Assembly: GCA_025054515.1 (NCBI GenBank)
Contig: JANWZT010000022.1
Location: 1-12,650, forward strand
Origin: Candidatus Caldarchaeum sp.
GTDB taxonomy: Archaea > Thermoproteota > Nitrososphaeria_A > Caldarchaeales > Caldarchaeaceae
Reading direction: 5' to 3'
DNA length: 12,650 nucleotides
Under the pieces are notes generated by a model. That model searched no databases and had not been told where the DNA came from. It saw nothing but the letters and a program-made list of their open reading frames with translations. Shown in pieces: positions 7,197 to 12,650 of this stretch. The position numbers and the translations under genes were made by a program. Each line of letters begins with the position of its first letter. Position 1 is the first letter of the stretch.

Positions 7197-7565
7197 TTAC
7201 GTGATTTTTTCGGCTGATGTTTGTTTGCGGCGGATTGTTTGTTGGATGAAGGCGGCGATGTAGGCTACTTGGAGGATGTTTCCGACGATGAGGATTGTCG
7301 ATTCGAGGATTCGGCCTGTTCGGAGGAAGATTTGGTGGTCGGGGTCGGGGAATGACACGAGGAGGACGAGGACGGCCAGTACAAGCCCAACCCAGTAGCC
7401 GGCCTTCTTCCCACGCAGGGCGAGGAACGTAGCGACCAAAAAACCGCCGAACCCGGTGAGCAAAATGGCCGCGAGCCAAGGCGGAACAACAGGCAAAGCA
7501 ACGGCCATAAACACGACGCCGAGCAAGCTGCTCAAAATCAGAAGAAGCAGCAGGACGTTCATCAT
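7197..7565 (-). CDS. Small four-helix membrane protein of unknown function
   Basis: I do not recognise the family. The 122-residue product is very hydrophobic, with four predicted membrane segments at about 3-25, 30-49, 55-73 and 88-108. Short polar links separate them, including a basic RGKK loop (51-54) and a SFPDPDHQ loop (66-73), and a basic, hydrophilic tail (QQTIRRKQTSAEK) ends the protein. The basic loop between helices 2 and 3 and the basic tail suggest both termini lie in the cytoplasm. There are no catalytic motifs or conserved metal ligands that I can name. The start is one of two adjacent ATGs (7565 or 7562); the TATA box is centred 22 and 25 nt upstream respectively, so 7562 fits slightly better. 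It is a single-gene unit, separated from the upstream gene by likely terminators. Confidence 0.75.
   Translation of the reverse strand: MMNVLLLLLILSSLLGVVFMAVALPVVPPWLAAILLTGFGGFLVATFLALRGKKAGYWVGLVLAVLVLLVSFPDPDHQIFLRTGRILESTILIVGNILQVAYIAAFIQQTIRRKQTSAEKIT
7205..7210 (+). terminator. Possible U-tract terminator of the FKBP gene
   Basis: A run of six T on the plus strand lies about 63 nt past the FKBP stop, inside the 3' end of the opposing gene. Archaeal terminators are often plain U-tracts, so this is the best candidate end for the FKBP message. Confidence 0.3.
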
Positions 7566-7581
7566 TTCCAGAAAACCGGTC

Positions 7582-7591
7582 TAAAATTTAA
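7582..7591 (-). promoter_or_regulatory. TATA-like box of the small membrane-protein gene
   Basis: TTAAATTTTA on the minus strand is centred 22-25 nt upstream of the tandem ATGs at 7565/7562. It fits the leaderless pattern seen elsewhere in the window. Confidence 0.5.
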
Positions 7592-7632
7592 CTGTGCACC
7601 CTTTTCCGGCTTTGATTGTCGTGATGTTCGCG

Positions 7633-7685
7633 GTTGTTGAAAAATCGTTCACGTTGTTGCTGTTTGTGTTGTTGATGAAAAATCG
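7633..7685 (+). repeat. Imperfect 15-nt direct repeat with U-tracts on the minus strand
   Basis: GTTGTTGAAAAATCG (7633-7647) and GTTGATGAAAAATCG (7671-7685) differ at one base and start 38 nt apart. On the minus strand each reads CGATTTTTCA, so each supplies a run of five T downstream of the 7731-8450 gene. They may be tandem terminator elements or a protein-binding repeat. Confidence 0.5.
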
Positions 7686-7710
7686 GGAAAGCAGTGGCCG
7701 CCGCGGCGGC
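7678..7710 (-). terminator. GC palindrome plus U-tract after the 7731-8450 gene
   Basis: GCCGCCGCGGCGGC (7697-7710) is a perfect 14-nt palindrome 20 nt past the stop at 7731. On the minus strand it is followed 14 nt later by a run of five T (7682-7678), with a second T5 at 7644-7640. The order stop, GC-rich palindrome, U-tracts, next promoter suggests a transcript end. The lack of a loop at the palindrome centre and the gap to the U-tract make it atypical. Confidence 0.4.
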
Positions 7711-7730
7711 GAAAAGCGGCTGAATATCCT

Positions 7731-8450
7731 TTAGCTAAGAGAAACGCCTATCTTTTGACTTTCTAACCCTTGCTGTAGGATTGTAAGGTATAGCACGGCT
7801 GGTCTGGCTTCGGAGGGGACGACGAAGGTCAGGGTTGCTTCGATTTCTTGGCCCGGCTCTACTTCCGTCTCTAAACCGACATAAGGTTTGGCTTCTTTCT
7901 TCACATCTTCTGAAACGTTGTCCACCTCCGAAAGCTCGGAAAATGGTGTTGCCATGAGATATGCTCCATGTCCCGCGGTCACCAACACCACTTCTTGAAC
8001 GGCAAAAGCCAGGTCAGTCGCTTGGTTAACCATGTTCTTCGCCTTCATCGACACGATTAAAATGACGCCGTCCTTTTTCGGCTTGAAGTATGTTTCTTCG
8101 TGAAGCAAGTACTTTGCTTTCTCGATTTTGGTGATGGTGAGCTCGAATACTGGGTTTTTGAATTTTTCCCCGATTTTGACTACTATGTCGACGCCTTCGG
8201 GTGTTGTCGTTACTTGCCCTTCCGCGACAGTTCTGGTAACCACGACCGTGGTCGTGAAGGCCTGTCTTTCTCCACCAGCCCCCGCATCCGTGACTATGAA
8301 CGTGGCCAGCGCGCCGGCAACCAACCCTATCAGCAAAGCAACCACTATCCCGACGTTGAATAACCTTTTGGGCGGTGGCGGGGGCGGAGGTGGATAAAAC
8401 TGCATGAGAAACATCCCATTTACCTTTACTGACGGCCTTGAAGAAACCAC
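7731..8450 (-). CDS. Single-pass membrane protein with polyproline tract and DUF4352-like outer domain
   Basis: The 239-residue product has a short N-terminal segment with eight or more prolines in a row (about 20-27) and a KR pair, then one membrane helix (about 31-54). A threonine/valine-rich linker follows (64-84), and then a beta-rich domain (about 88-238). That domain has the look of DUF4352/Ig-like accessory domains: a GEKFKNPVFELTITKIE start, a GVILIVSMKAKN strand, and an EVEPGQEIEATLTFVVP segment near the end. The N-terminus is inside and the domain outside, anchored by the uncleaved helix. The function is unknown; proteins of this build are often surface or accessory lipoprotein-like proteins. 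The start is GTG at 8450, chosen because a TATA box is centred 24.5 nt upstream; ATGs at codons 13 and 16 are alternatives and would still leave the proline tract intact. It lies 36 nt after hyuB on the same strand but has its own promoter. Confidence 0.8.
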   Translation of the reverse strand: MVSSRPSVKVNGMFLMQFYPPPPPPPPKRLFNVGIVVALLIGLVAGALATFIVTDAGAGGERQAFTTTVVVTRTVAEGQVTTTPEGVDIVVKIGEKFKNPVFELTITKIEKAKYLLHEETYFKPKKDGVILIVSMKAKNMVNQATDLAFAVQEVVLVTAGHGAYLMATPFSELSEVDNVSEDVKKEAKPYVGLETEVEPGQEIEATLTFVVPSEARPAVLYLTILQQGLESQKIGVSLS

Positions 8451-8459
8451 GGCACCCAG

Positions 8460-8477
8460 TATAGTTGACTAACTATA
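8460..8477. repeat. Inverted repeat TATAGTT-GACT-AACTATA over the promoter
   Basis: Two perfect 7-nt arms (8460-8466 and 8471-8477) are separated by 4 nt. The right arm overlaps the TATA box of the 7731-8450 gene. A dimeric regulator bound here would block TBP, so this is a candidate operator; symmetry could also give a divergent TATA box reading into the hyuB 3' end. Confidence 0.6.
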
Positions 8478-8478
8478 A
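8471..8478 (-). promoter_or_regulatory. TATA box of the DUF4352-like gene
   Basis: TTATAGTT on the minus strand is centred 24.5 nt before the GTG at 8450, which supports that GTG as a leaderless start. Confidence 0.5.
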
Positions 8479-8486
8479 CTTTTTCT

Positions 8487-10049
8487 TTAGACGGAGCCGT
8501 ATCCTCCTCCGCCGGCTGTGCGTATAATCAGGACGTCGCCGGGGTCGAGGATGGTTGTGTCTTTGGATTTGAGCTTGACTGTTTCGCCGTTTGCTCTTTT
8601 GACGATGTATTCGCTTGGCGCGCCTTCTCCTCCTCCTTGAAGCCCCCAAGGCCTGTGGCGGCTTCTTTCACCCATCACCGCGGCGTGTATTTTCGCCAAC
8701 GCTTTGAAGCTTCTTTCGATGCCCATGCCCCCGCGCCAACGGCCTTCGCCGCCGCTTCCATCCCTCAGCCGGTAAGACATGAACAAAACTGGATAATAGT
8801 GTTCGATGACTTCGATGGGTGTGTTGAGGGTGTTGGTCATGTGACAGTGTATTCCGTCGACGCCGTCCATTCCCGGCCTCGCCCCTCCTCCGCCGCCGAT
8901 GGTTTCGTAGAAAGCCCATGTCCTTCCTGTCTCTGGATGGACGCCTCCCATCATCAAGTTGTTCATGCTTCCGTTGCTTGCCGCGGGTATTCTTTCCGGC
9001 ATCAACTGCGAAAGAGCTTTGTAAAGCGTGTCGACTATCCGCTGGCTTGTTTCAAGGTTTCCCGCCGCGACCGGAGCCGGTTTCACCGGGTTGACGACTG
9101 TGCCAAGCGGTGCATCGATTGAAATTGTGCGTAAAAACCCGTCGTTGAGCAGGATATCCCGGCTGAGGAGCGTCCTCAGAGTATAGGTCGTCGCCGCCGT
9201 CGTCACACCTAACACAGCGTTCAAAGGTCTGTCCACCTGTTTGTCGGTTCCGTCGAAGCTGACGCGAAACCCTTCCGAAGATATTTCGACCGAGGCCTTG
9301 ATTTCGATGTCCCGTTCGTCTAGTTCGAGAAAATCGCTGGCCCGACATGTTCCATGTGGCATCTCGGCCAGCTCCGACTTGACCGTCCTATGCGTTCTAT
9401 CGAGAACATTTTCTACGGCTTCGACGAATACCGGATACGAAACCTTCTCAATCAACTCGATGAGCTTTTTTTCGCCGAGGATGTTGGCGGCGACTTGTGC
9501 ACGCAGGTCTCCCAACGTGACTTCGGGCATACGGGTATTGCTTTTGATTATTTCGAGGACGTCGGATACCAGTTTGTTTTTCTCCATCAGCTTGACGGGT
9601 GGGATGACGAGGCCTTCGTGCCAGATTGTTTCAGCTCTGATGGTTATGCTGGAGGGGTCGATGCCGCCGACGTCGACTTGATGGGCTTTGTTGGCAACGT
9701 ACGCCACCAGCTTACCCCCGTAGAAGACGGGCCTTATCGTGGTTACGTCGTTGAGATGCGTCCCAGCGATGTAAGGGTCGTTCAAAACATACATGTCGCC
9801 TTCGGAAACTTCCACATCTTTTTCCGCGAGATACTTCAGCGTGTTGCGGAGGCCCAGCGGAAGCGAGCCGATGTGAACCGGTATGTGCTCGGCTTGGCCT
9901 ATCAGCTTTCCCGACGCGTCGAGGATGGCGCAGCTGTGGTCGGCTCTTTCCCTGATGTTGGGCGAATAAGCCGATTTCCGCAGAGCAACCCCCATCTCCT
10001 CCGATATGTAAACGAGGCTGTGCTTCACCAGCTCGACTTCGAGCTTCAT
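8487..10049 (-). CDS. hyuB: Hydantoinase B / oxoprolinase-type subunit HyuB
   Basis: HyuB is the partner of HyuA in N-methylhydantoinase, 5-oxoprolinase and acetone-carboxylase-type enzymes, which use ATP to activate a cyclic amide or carbonyl substrate. The 520-residue product has the family signatures: RKSAYSPNIRERADHSCA (24-41), VHIGSLPLG (58-66), NDPYIAGTHLNDV (90-102), NKAHQVDVGGIDPSS (120-134), the glycine-rich ETIGGGGGARPGMDGVDG (382-399), HMTNTLNTPIEVIE (403-416), GGEGRWRGGMG (433-443) and the RTAGGGGYG tail. It is complete and soluble. I chose ATG 10049 over the ATG seven codons upstream (10070): it overlaps the hyuA stop as ATGA, GGTGAT sits 9 nt before it as a ribosome site, and MKLEVELVKH matches the usual start of the family. 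No small third (gamma) subunit of acetone carboxylase is present nearby. The substrate cannot be read from the sequence. Confidence 0.93.
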   Translation of the reverse strand: MKLEVELVKHSLVYISEEMGVALRKSAYSPNIRERADHSCAILDASGKLIGQAEHIPVHIGSLPLGLRNTLKYLAEKDVEVSEGDMYVLNDPYIAGTHLNDVTTIRPVFYGGKLVAYVANKAHQVDVGGIDPSSITIRAETIWHEGLVIPPVKLMEKNKLVSDVLEIIKSNTRMPEVTLGDLRAQVAANILGEKKLIELIEKVSYPVFVEAVENVLDRTHRTVKSELAEMPHGTCRASDFLELDERDIEIKASVEISSEGFRVSFDGTDKQVDRPLNAVLGVTTAATTYTLRTLLSRDILLNDGFLRTISIDAPLGTVVNPVKPAPVAAGNLETSQRIVDTLYKALSQLMPERIPAASNGSMNNLMMGGVHPETGRTWAFYETIGGGGGARPGMDGVDGIHCHMTNTLNTPIEVIEHYYPVLFMSYRLRDGSGGEGRWRGGMGIERSFKALAKIHAAVMGERSRHRPWGLQGGGEGAPSEYIVKRANGETVKLKSKDTTILDPGDVLIIRTAGGGGYGSV

Positions 10050-12103
10050 ACCTTTTTCATCACCATGCATCCCAGCCCATCCACTTCCAGCCGCCAGCCC
10101 GGCGGCACAACCGTCGTCGAATCATATTCTTCGACGATCAGCGGCCCTTCGGCGGAATATCCCATCGGAAGAGTTTCCCGTTTTACCGCGTTGGTTTCCA
10201 GCCATTCGCCTTCGAAATAAACTCGTCTTACACGGCTTTTGACGTTTTCGCGGCCGGTGCCGGGTTGTTTCAGCCGAATCTTCGCCCTCGGGATGATGAC
10301 GGTAAGCCGCGCCGCAGTCGCTTCAACTGTTTCGCCGCTGTGCCTAAATCCGTAAACCGCTTCGTGAAGGTTTTCGAAAACGTTTATGGTTTCACCGGCT
10401 TTGAAAGGCCTGTCAACGCGAACTTCGAGTTCATGGCCCTGCCCGAAATAACGCATGTCAAGGCTTCTGAGAACGACGGCGTTTCGGATGTCAAGGCCCC
10501 TGTCTCTGAGACGGTTCAAAGCATCGGCTTCCATTCCGGCGAAAATATTTTCGAAATCCTCCTCAGACGTCTGTGAAACATTTCGGATGAAGCCTCGCAC
10601 GAAGGTGTAGCGGAAATCTGTCATCAACAGCCCGAGAGACGTGAAAAGCCCGGGATGAGGCGGAACCACCACCGTCGAAATCCCAATCTGCTGAGCCAGC
10701 TCCGCTGCATGCATCGGCCCCGCACCACCAAAAGCCATCAAAACAAAATCAGCTGGGTTGTAGCCTCTTTCGAGGCTGACAAGATGCACGGCGCGGGCCA
10801 TCTGATGGTTAACCAAAGCAAGAGCCGCGGAAGCAACTTCGGCGACGTCGGAGCCCAGTTTGGCGGCGACACGGCCGACCGCCGCATCGGCGAGGTCTTT
10901 CCTCAAGACGAATTCACCGCCCAAAAGAGTTTCGACCCTGCCCAACACAAGGTTCGCGTCGGTAATCGTCGCCATCGTCCCCCCGTAGCCGTAGCAAGCG
11001 GGCCCCGGGTCTGCTCCAGCGCTCATCGGCCCGACCATCAGCCCTCCCGATTCGTCGACGTCGATTATCGTGCCGCCTCCTGCGCTGACTTCGGCCAAGT
11101 CCACTGAAGGATACCTTACCGGATAACCGCTGCCCTTCACCATCCGCCCCATGTGAACCTTCCCACCGACCTCCATCTCCGGCACGTATAGAGGCTGGCC
11201 ATCGACCACGGCACCGGCCTTGGCAGTTGTCCCACCCATGTCGAGGCTGATGATGTTCCGTATTCCGAGACGGCTGGCCAACTCGGCCGCACCAATCACG
11301 CCAGCCGCCGGCCCCGATTCAATCGTCGCCACCGGAACATCCAAAGATTCCCGGATGTCAACCAACCCACCGGCCGAACTCATAATCTGCAGCGGAGTCT
11401 TTACACCAACCTCTCCAAGCCTCCGCATCACCGCATCAAAATAACGTGAAACAACGGGTTTGAGGACGGCGTTGACGACGGTCGTGCTCGTCCTTTCGTA
11501 TTCCCGGTGCTCGGGGTCGACTTCATAAGAAGCCGTCACGGGAATTCGTGTTTTTTCCTCGAGACGTTGCTTAGCCTTTTTCTCGTTGACGGGGTTGACG
11601 TAGCTTTCGAGAAAAGAAACCGCCACCGTCTCCACCTTTTCCGCGACAAGCTTTTCAGCTATTTCGTCTACTTCAGCGACATCCAGTTCTTTGATGACGT
11701 TGCCGCGGCTGTCAACCCTTTCATCCACCTCAAGCCTCAACTCCCTCGGAACAAGCGGCTTCGGCCTACTGTAGAAGATGTTGTAGAGCTCGGGCCTGTT
11801 CTGCCGGCCAATCTCCAAAACATCGCGGAACCCCCGCGTAGTCAACAAAGCCGTCTTCGGTATCTCGAGGCCCACCTGACCACGGAGCAAATTCGTCCCA
11901 ATCGTGTTGACGTGGATGATGGTTTTGACGGAAGAAAGATCGACCCTGTGTTTTTCAGCCAACAAGGTCAGCGAACGGAGAAATCCCTGTTCAGGACTAC
12001 GCGGCGTACTCCTCACCTTCACCGCGTAAATTTCGCCGCTTTCATCATCAAACCCAACAAGATCGGTAAAAGTGCCGCCAACATCAACGGCAACATGAAG
12101 CAT
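10046..12103 (-). CDS. hyuA: Hydantoinase A / oxoprolinase-type ATPase subunit HyuA
   Basis: HyuA belongs to the ASKHA-like ATPase fold and provides the ATP-dependent activation step in hydantoin, 5-oxoproline or ketone-using enzymes, working with HyuB. The 685-residue length is normal. Visible signatures are the N-terminal phosphate-binding DVGGTFTD (7-14), NTIGTNLLRG (66-75), SGPAAG (263-268), the second phosphate-binding LDMGGTTAKAG (287-297), VSAGGGTI (339-346), GPMSAGADPGPACYGYGG (358-375), TDANLVLGR (381-389), AFGGAGPMHA (457-466) and PHPGLFTSLGLL (482-493). The C-terminal domain (about 500-685) ends with VEEYDSTTVVPPGWRLEVD. All motifs look intact. The start is ATG 12103, with a TATA box 27.5 nt upstream. 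The gene overlaps hyuB by 4 nt and is divergent from a LivG-type transporter ATPase, which suggests that the substrate is imported. Confidence 0.94.
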   Translation of the reverse strand: MLHVAVDVGGTFTDLVGFDDESGEIYAVKVRSTPRSPEQGFLRSLTLLAEKHRVDLSSVKTIIHVNTIGTNLLRGQVGLEIPKTALLTTRGFRDVLEIGRQNRPELYNIFYSRPKPLVPRELRLEVDERVDSRGNVIKELDVAEVDEIAEKLVAEKVETVAVSFLESYVNPVNEKKAKQRLEEKTRIPVTASYEVDPEHREYERTSTTVVNAVLKPVVSRYFDAVMRRLGEVGVKTPLQIMSSAGGLVDIRESLDVPVATIESGPAAGVIGAAELASRLGIRNIISLDMGGTTAKAGAVVDGQPLYVPEMEVGGKVHMGRMVKGSGYPVRYPSVDLAEVSAGGGTIIDVDESGGLMVGPMSAGADPGPACYGYGGTMATITDANLVLGRVETLLGGEFVLRKDLADAAVGRVAAKLGSDVAEVASAALALVNHQMARAVHLVSLERGYNPADFVLMAFGGAGPMHAAELAQQIGISTVVVPPHPGLFTSLGLLMTDFRYTFVRGFIRNVSQTSEEDFENIFAGMEADALNRLRDRGLDIRNAVVLRSLDMRYFGQGHELEVRVDRPFKAGETINVFENLHEAVYGFRHSGETVEATAARLTVIIPRAKIRLKQPGTGRENVKSRVRRVYFEGEWLETNAVKRETLPMGYSAEGPLIVEEYDSTTVVPPGWRLEVDGLGCMVMKKV
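10059..10064 (-). promoter_or_regulatory. Ribosome-binding site that sets the hyuB start
   Basis: GGTGAT, complementary to the 16S rRNA tail, lies within the end of hyuA with 9 nt between it and the ATG at 10049. It is well placed for that ATG and too close to the one at 10070 to serve it, since it lies downstream of it. Confidence 0.65.
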
Positions 12104-12126
12104 GTAGCATGAGAAGCATTCGACTA

Positions 12127-12134
12127 TATTTAAA
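12127..12134 (-). promoter_or_regulatory. TATA box of hyuAB
   Basis: TTTAAATA on the minus strand is centred 27.5 nt before the hyuA ATG at 12103. The message would be leaderless or nearly so. No Shine-Dalgarno sequence precedes the ATG. Confidence 0.65.
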
Positions 12135-12138
12135 TTGA

Positions 12139-12187
12139 TTTCACAACATAAGCCACGGGTTCCCCGAAAAAGGGAGGATTTTCACAA
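12139..12187. repeat. Direct repeat TTTCACAA beside both divergent promoters
   Basis: TTTCACAA occurs at 12139-12146 and 12180-12187, 41 nt apart (about four helical turns). Each copy abuts one of the two divergent TATA boxes. Between them is a short inverted repeat, CGGG-TTC-CCCG (12156-12166). This may be a shared operator, but short A/T-rich matches can arise by chance. Confidence 0.3.
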
Positions 12188-12189
12188 AC

Positions 12190-12197
12190 TTAAATAA
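12190..12197 (+). promoter_or_regulatory. TATA box of the LivG-type gene
   Basis: TTAAATAA is centred 29.5 nt before the TTG at 12223, giving at most a few leader bases. It supports the TTG as the start. Confidence 0.6.
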
Positions 12198-12222
12198 ACT
12201 GGAAACCATCAAACAAATTGAA

Positions 12223-12650
12223 TTGTCTTCGCCGCCAGCCACCGTTTTGGATGTAAAAGACGTGTCCAAACGATTCGGCGGTATTGAAGCCTTGAAAGGA
12301 GTTAGTTTTCAAGTCGGTCGCGGAGAAATTTTCGGAATTATAGGCCCAAACGGAGCGGGTAAAACAGTTCTGCTCAACGTCATAAGCGCGATATATTCAC
12401 CCGACCAAGGTCAAATCTTCATAAACTCGAAAAAAACAAACGGCTTAAAACCCCATGAACTCGTCAAACTGGGCGTCGCGAGGACATTTCAGATAACGAG
12501 ATACTTTCCAGACATGAACGTTCAAGAGAACGTGTTGACACACATTCACGCCGTACGCGACGACTTGAGCAACTCCGAAAAAATACGCATAATTCATGAG
12601 TCGTTGGAGAAGGTCGGCTTGTCCGAGGTAAAGGATTTGAAAGCTAAAGC
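12223..12650 (+). CDS. livG: LivG-type ABC transporter ATP-binding protein (3' end outside window)
   Basis: This is the N-terminal 142 residues of an ABC ATPase that powers import of branched-chain amino acids, amides, urea or similar solutes with LivH/M permeases and a binding protein. It opens with VLDVKDVSKRFGGIEALKGV; the KRFGG motif is typical of the LivG group. Walker A is GPNGAGKT (41-48). The Q-loop region is ARTFQITRYFPDMNVQENVL, which closely follows the LivG pattern ARTFQ..R.F..MTV.ENV. The ABC signature, Walker B and the LivG C-terminal tail lie beyond the window. The start is TTG at 12223 (product begins MSSPPATVLD), chosen because there is no ATG or GTG before the conserved region in this frame and the TATA box spacing fits. 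It is divergent from hyuAB with 119 nt between start codons. Substrate assignment is an inference from that neighbour. Confidence 0.88.
   Translation, partial: MSSPPATVLDVKDVSKRFGGIEALKGVSFQVGRGEIFGIIGPNGAGKTVLLNVISAIYSPDQGQIFINSKKTNGLKPHELVKLGVARTFQITRYFPDMNVQENVLTHIHAVRDDLSNSEKIRIIHESLEKVGLSEVKDLKAK

Noticed and set aside
7619..7722. C/D box small RNA (TGATG-like and CTGA elements)
   Set aside because: The C-like and D-like elements are about 100 nt apart, twice the usual archaeal size, and no clean D'/C' pair is visible.
9354..10220. 288-codon plus-strand frame antisense to hyuB/hyuA
   Set aside because: It is the shadow of two well-conserved genes. It has no family motif and no promoter of its own.
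8487..12103. Acetone carboxylase operon
   Set aside because: The third small subunit expected for acetone carboxylase is not present next to hyuB; the neighbour is an unrelated membrane protein.
11507..12112. 201-codon plus-strand frame antisense to the hyuA 5' half
   Set aside because: It is antisense to the conserved N-terminal domain of HyuA, with no recognisable product.
1..12650. CRISPR array, tRNA, rRNA or insertion sequence
   Set aside because: There are no regularly spaced repeats, no tRNA T-loop/cloverleaf pattern in the gaps, and no transposase frame or terminal inverted repeats; the gaps are all shorter than 200 nt.

Overview
The window is archaeal. It carries an aCPSF1-type KH/beta-lactamase/beta-CASP ribonuclease, a 20S proteasome beta subunit and a long archaeal-type FKBP/SlyD isomerase. 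Its promoters are TATA-box promoters placed so close to the start codons that most messages should be leaderless. GTG and TTG starts are common. The mix of genes fits a TACK-type archaeon (for example Caldarchaeales/Aigarchaeota, Bathyarchaeota or a thaumarchaeal relative), but the lineage is an inference from gene content only. Coding is dense, and gene content is mainly housekeeping and metabolic. I see no tRNA, rRNA, CRISPR array, insertion sequence or phage gene.

Layout. 1-2101 (-): 5' part of a gene for a large secreted metzincin-type protease with a signal peptide and at least three Ig-like 'PNGGE' repeats; it runs off the left edge. 2232-4827 (-): a two-gene operon, proteasome beta (psmB) then aCPSF1, the transcription-termination ribonuclease. 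5016-6334 (+): two overlapping TenA-family genes. The first lacks the key catalytic residues; the second keeps all of them. 6423-7142 (+): FKBP/SlyD-like isomerase-chaperone, convergent with a small four-helix membrane protein at 7197-7565 (-). 7731-8450 (-): a single-pass membrane protein with a polyproline tract and an outward-facing beta-rich domain. 8487-12103 (-): hydantoinase/oxoprolinase subunits hyuA and hyuB, with a 4-base overlap. 12223-12650 (+): start of a LivG-type ABC transporter ATPase, divergent from hyuA.

How the genes work together. psmB and aCPSF1 pair protein turnover with RNA 3'-end formation. The TenA pair points to thiamine-pyrimidine salvage, with one catalytic and one divergent subunit. 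The hyuAB/livG divergon suggests uptake and ATP-dependent opening of a cyclic amide or similar compound. The most notable whole-window signal is that seven of eight transcription units have a TATA-like box centred 22-30 nt upstream of the start codon, which helps choose several non-ATG starts. I found no clear undescribed system. The best candidates for follow-up are the catalytic/non-catalytic TenA pair and the palindrome over the promoter at 8460-8477.
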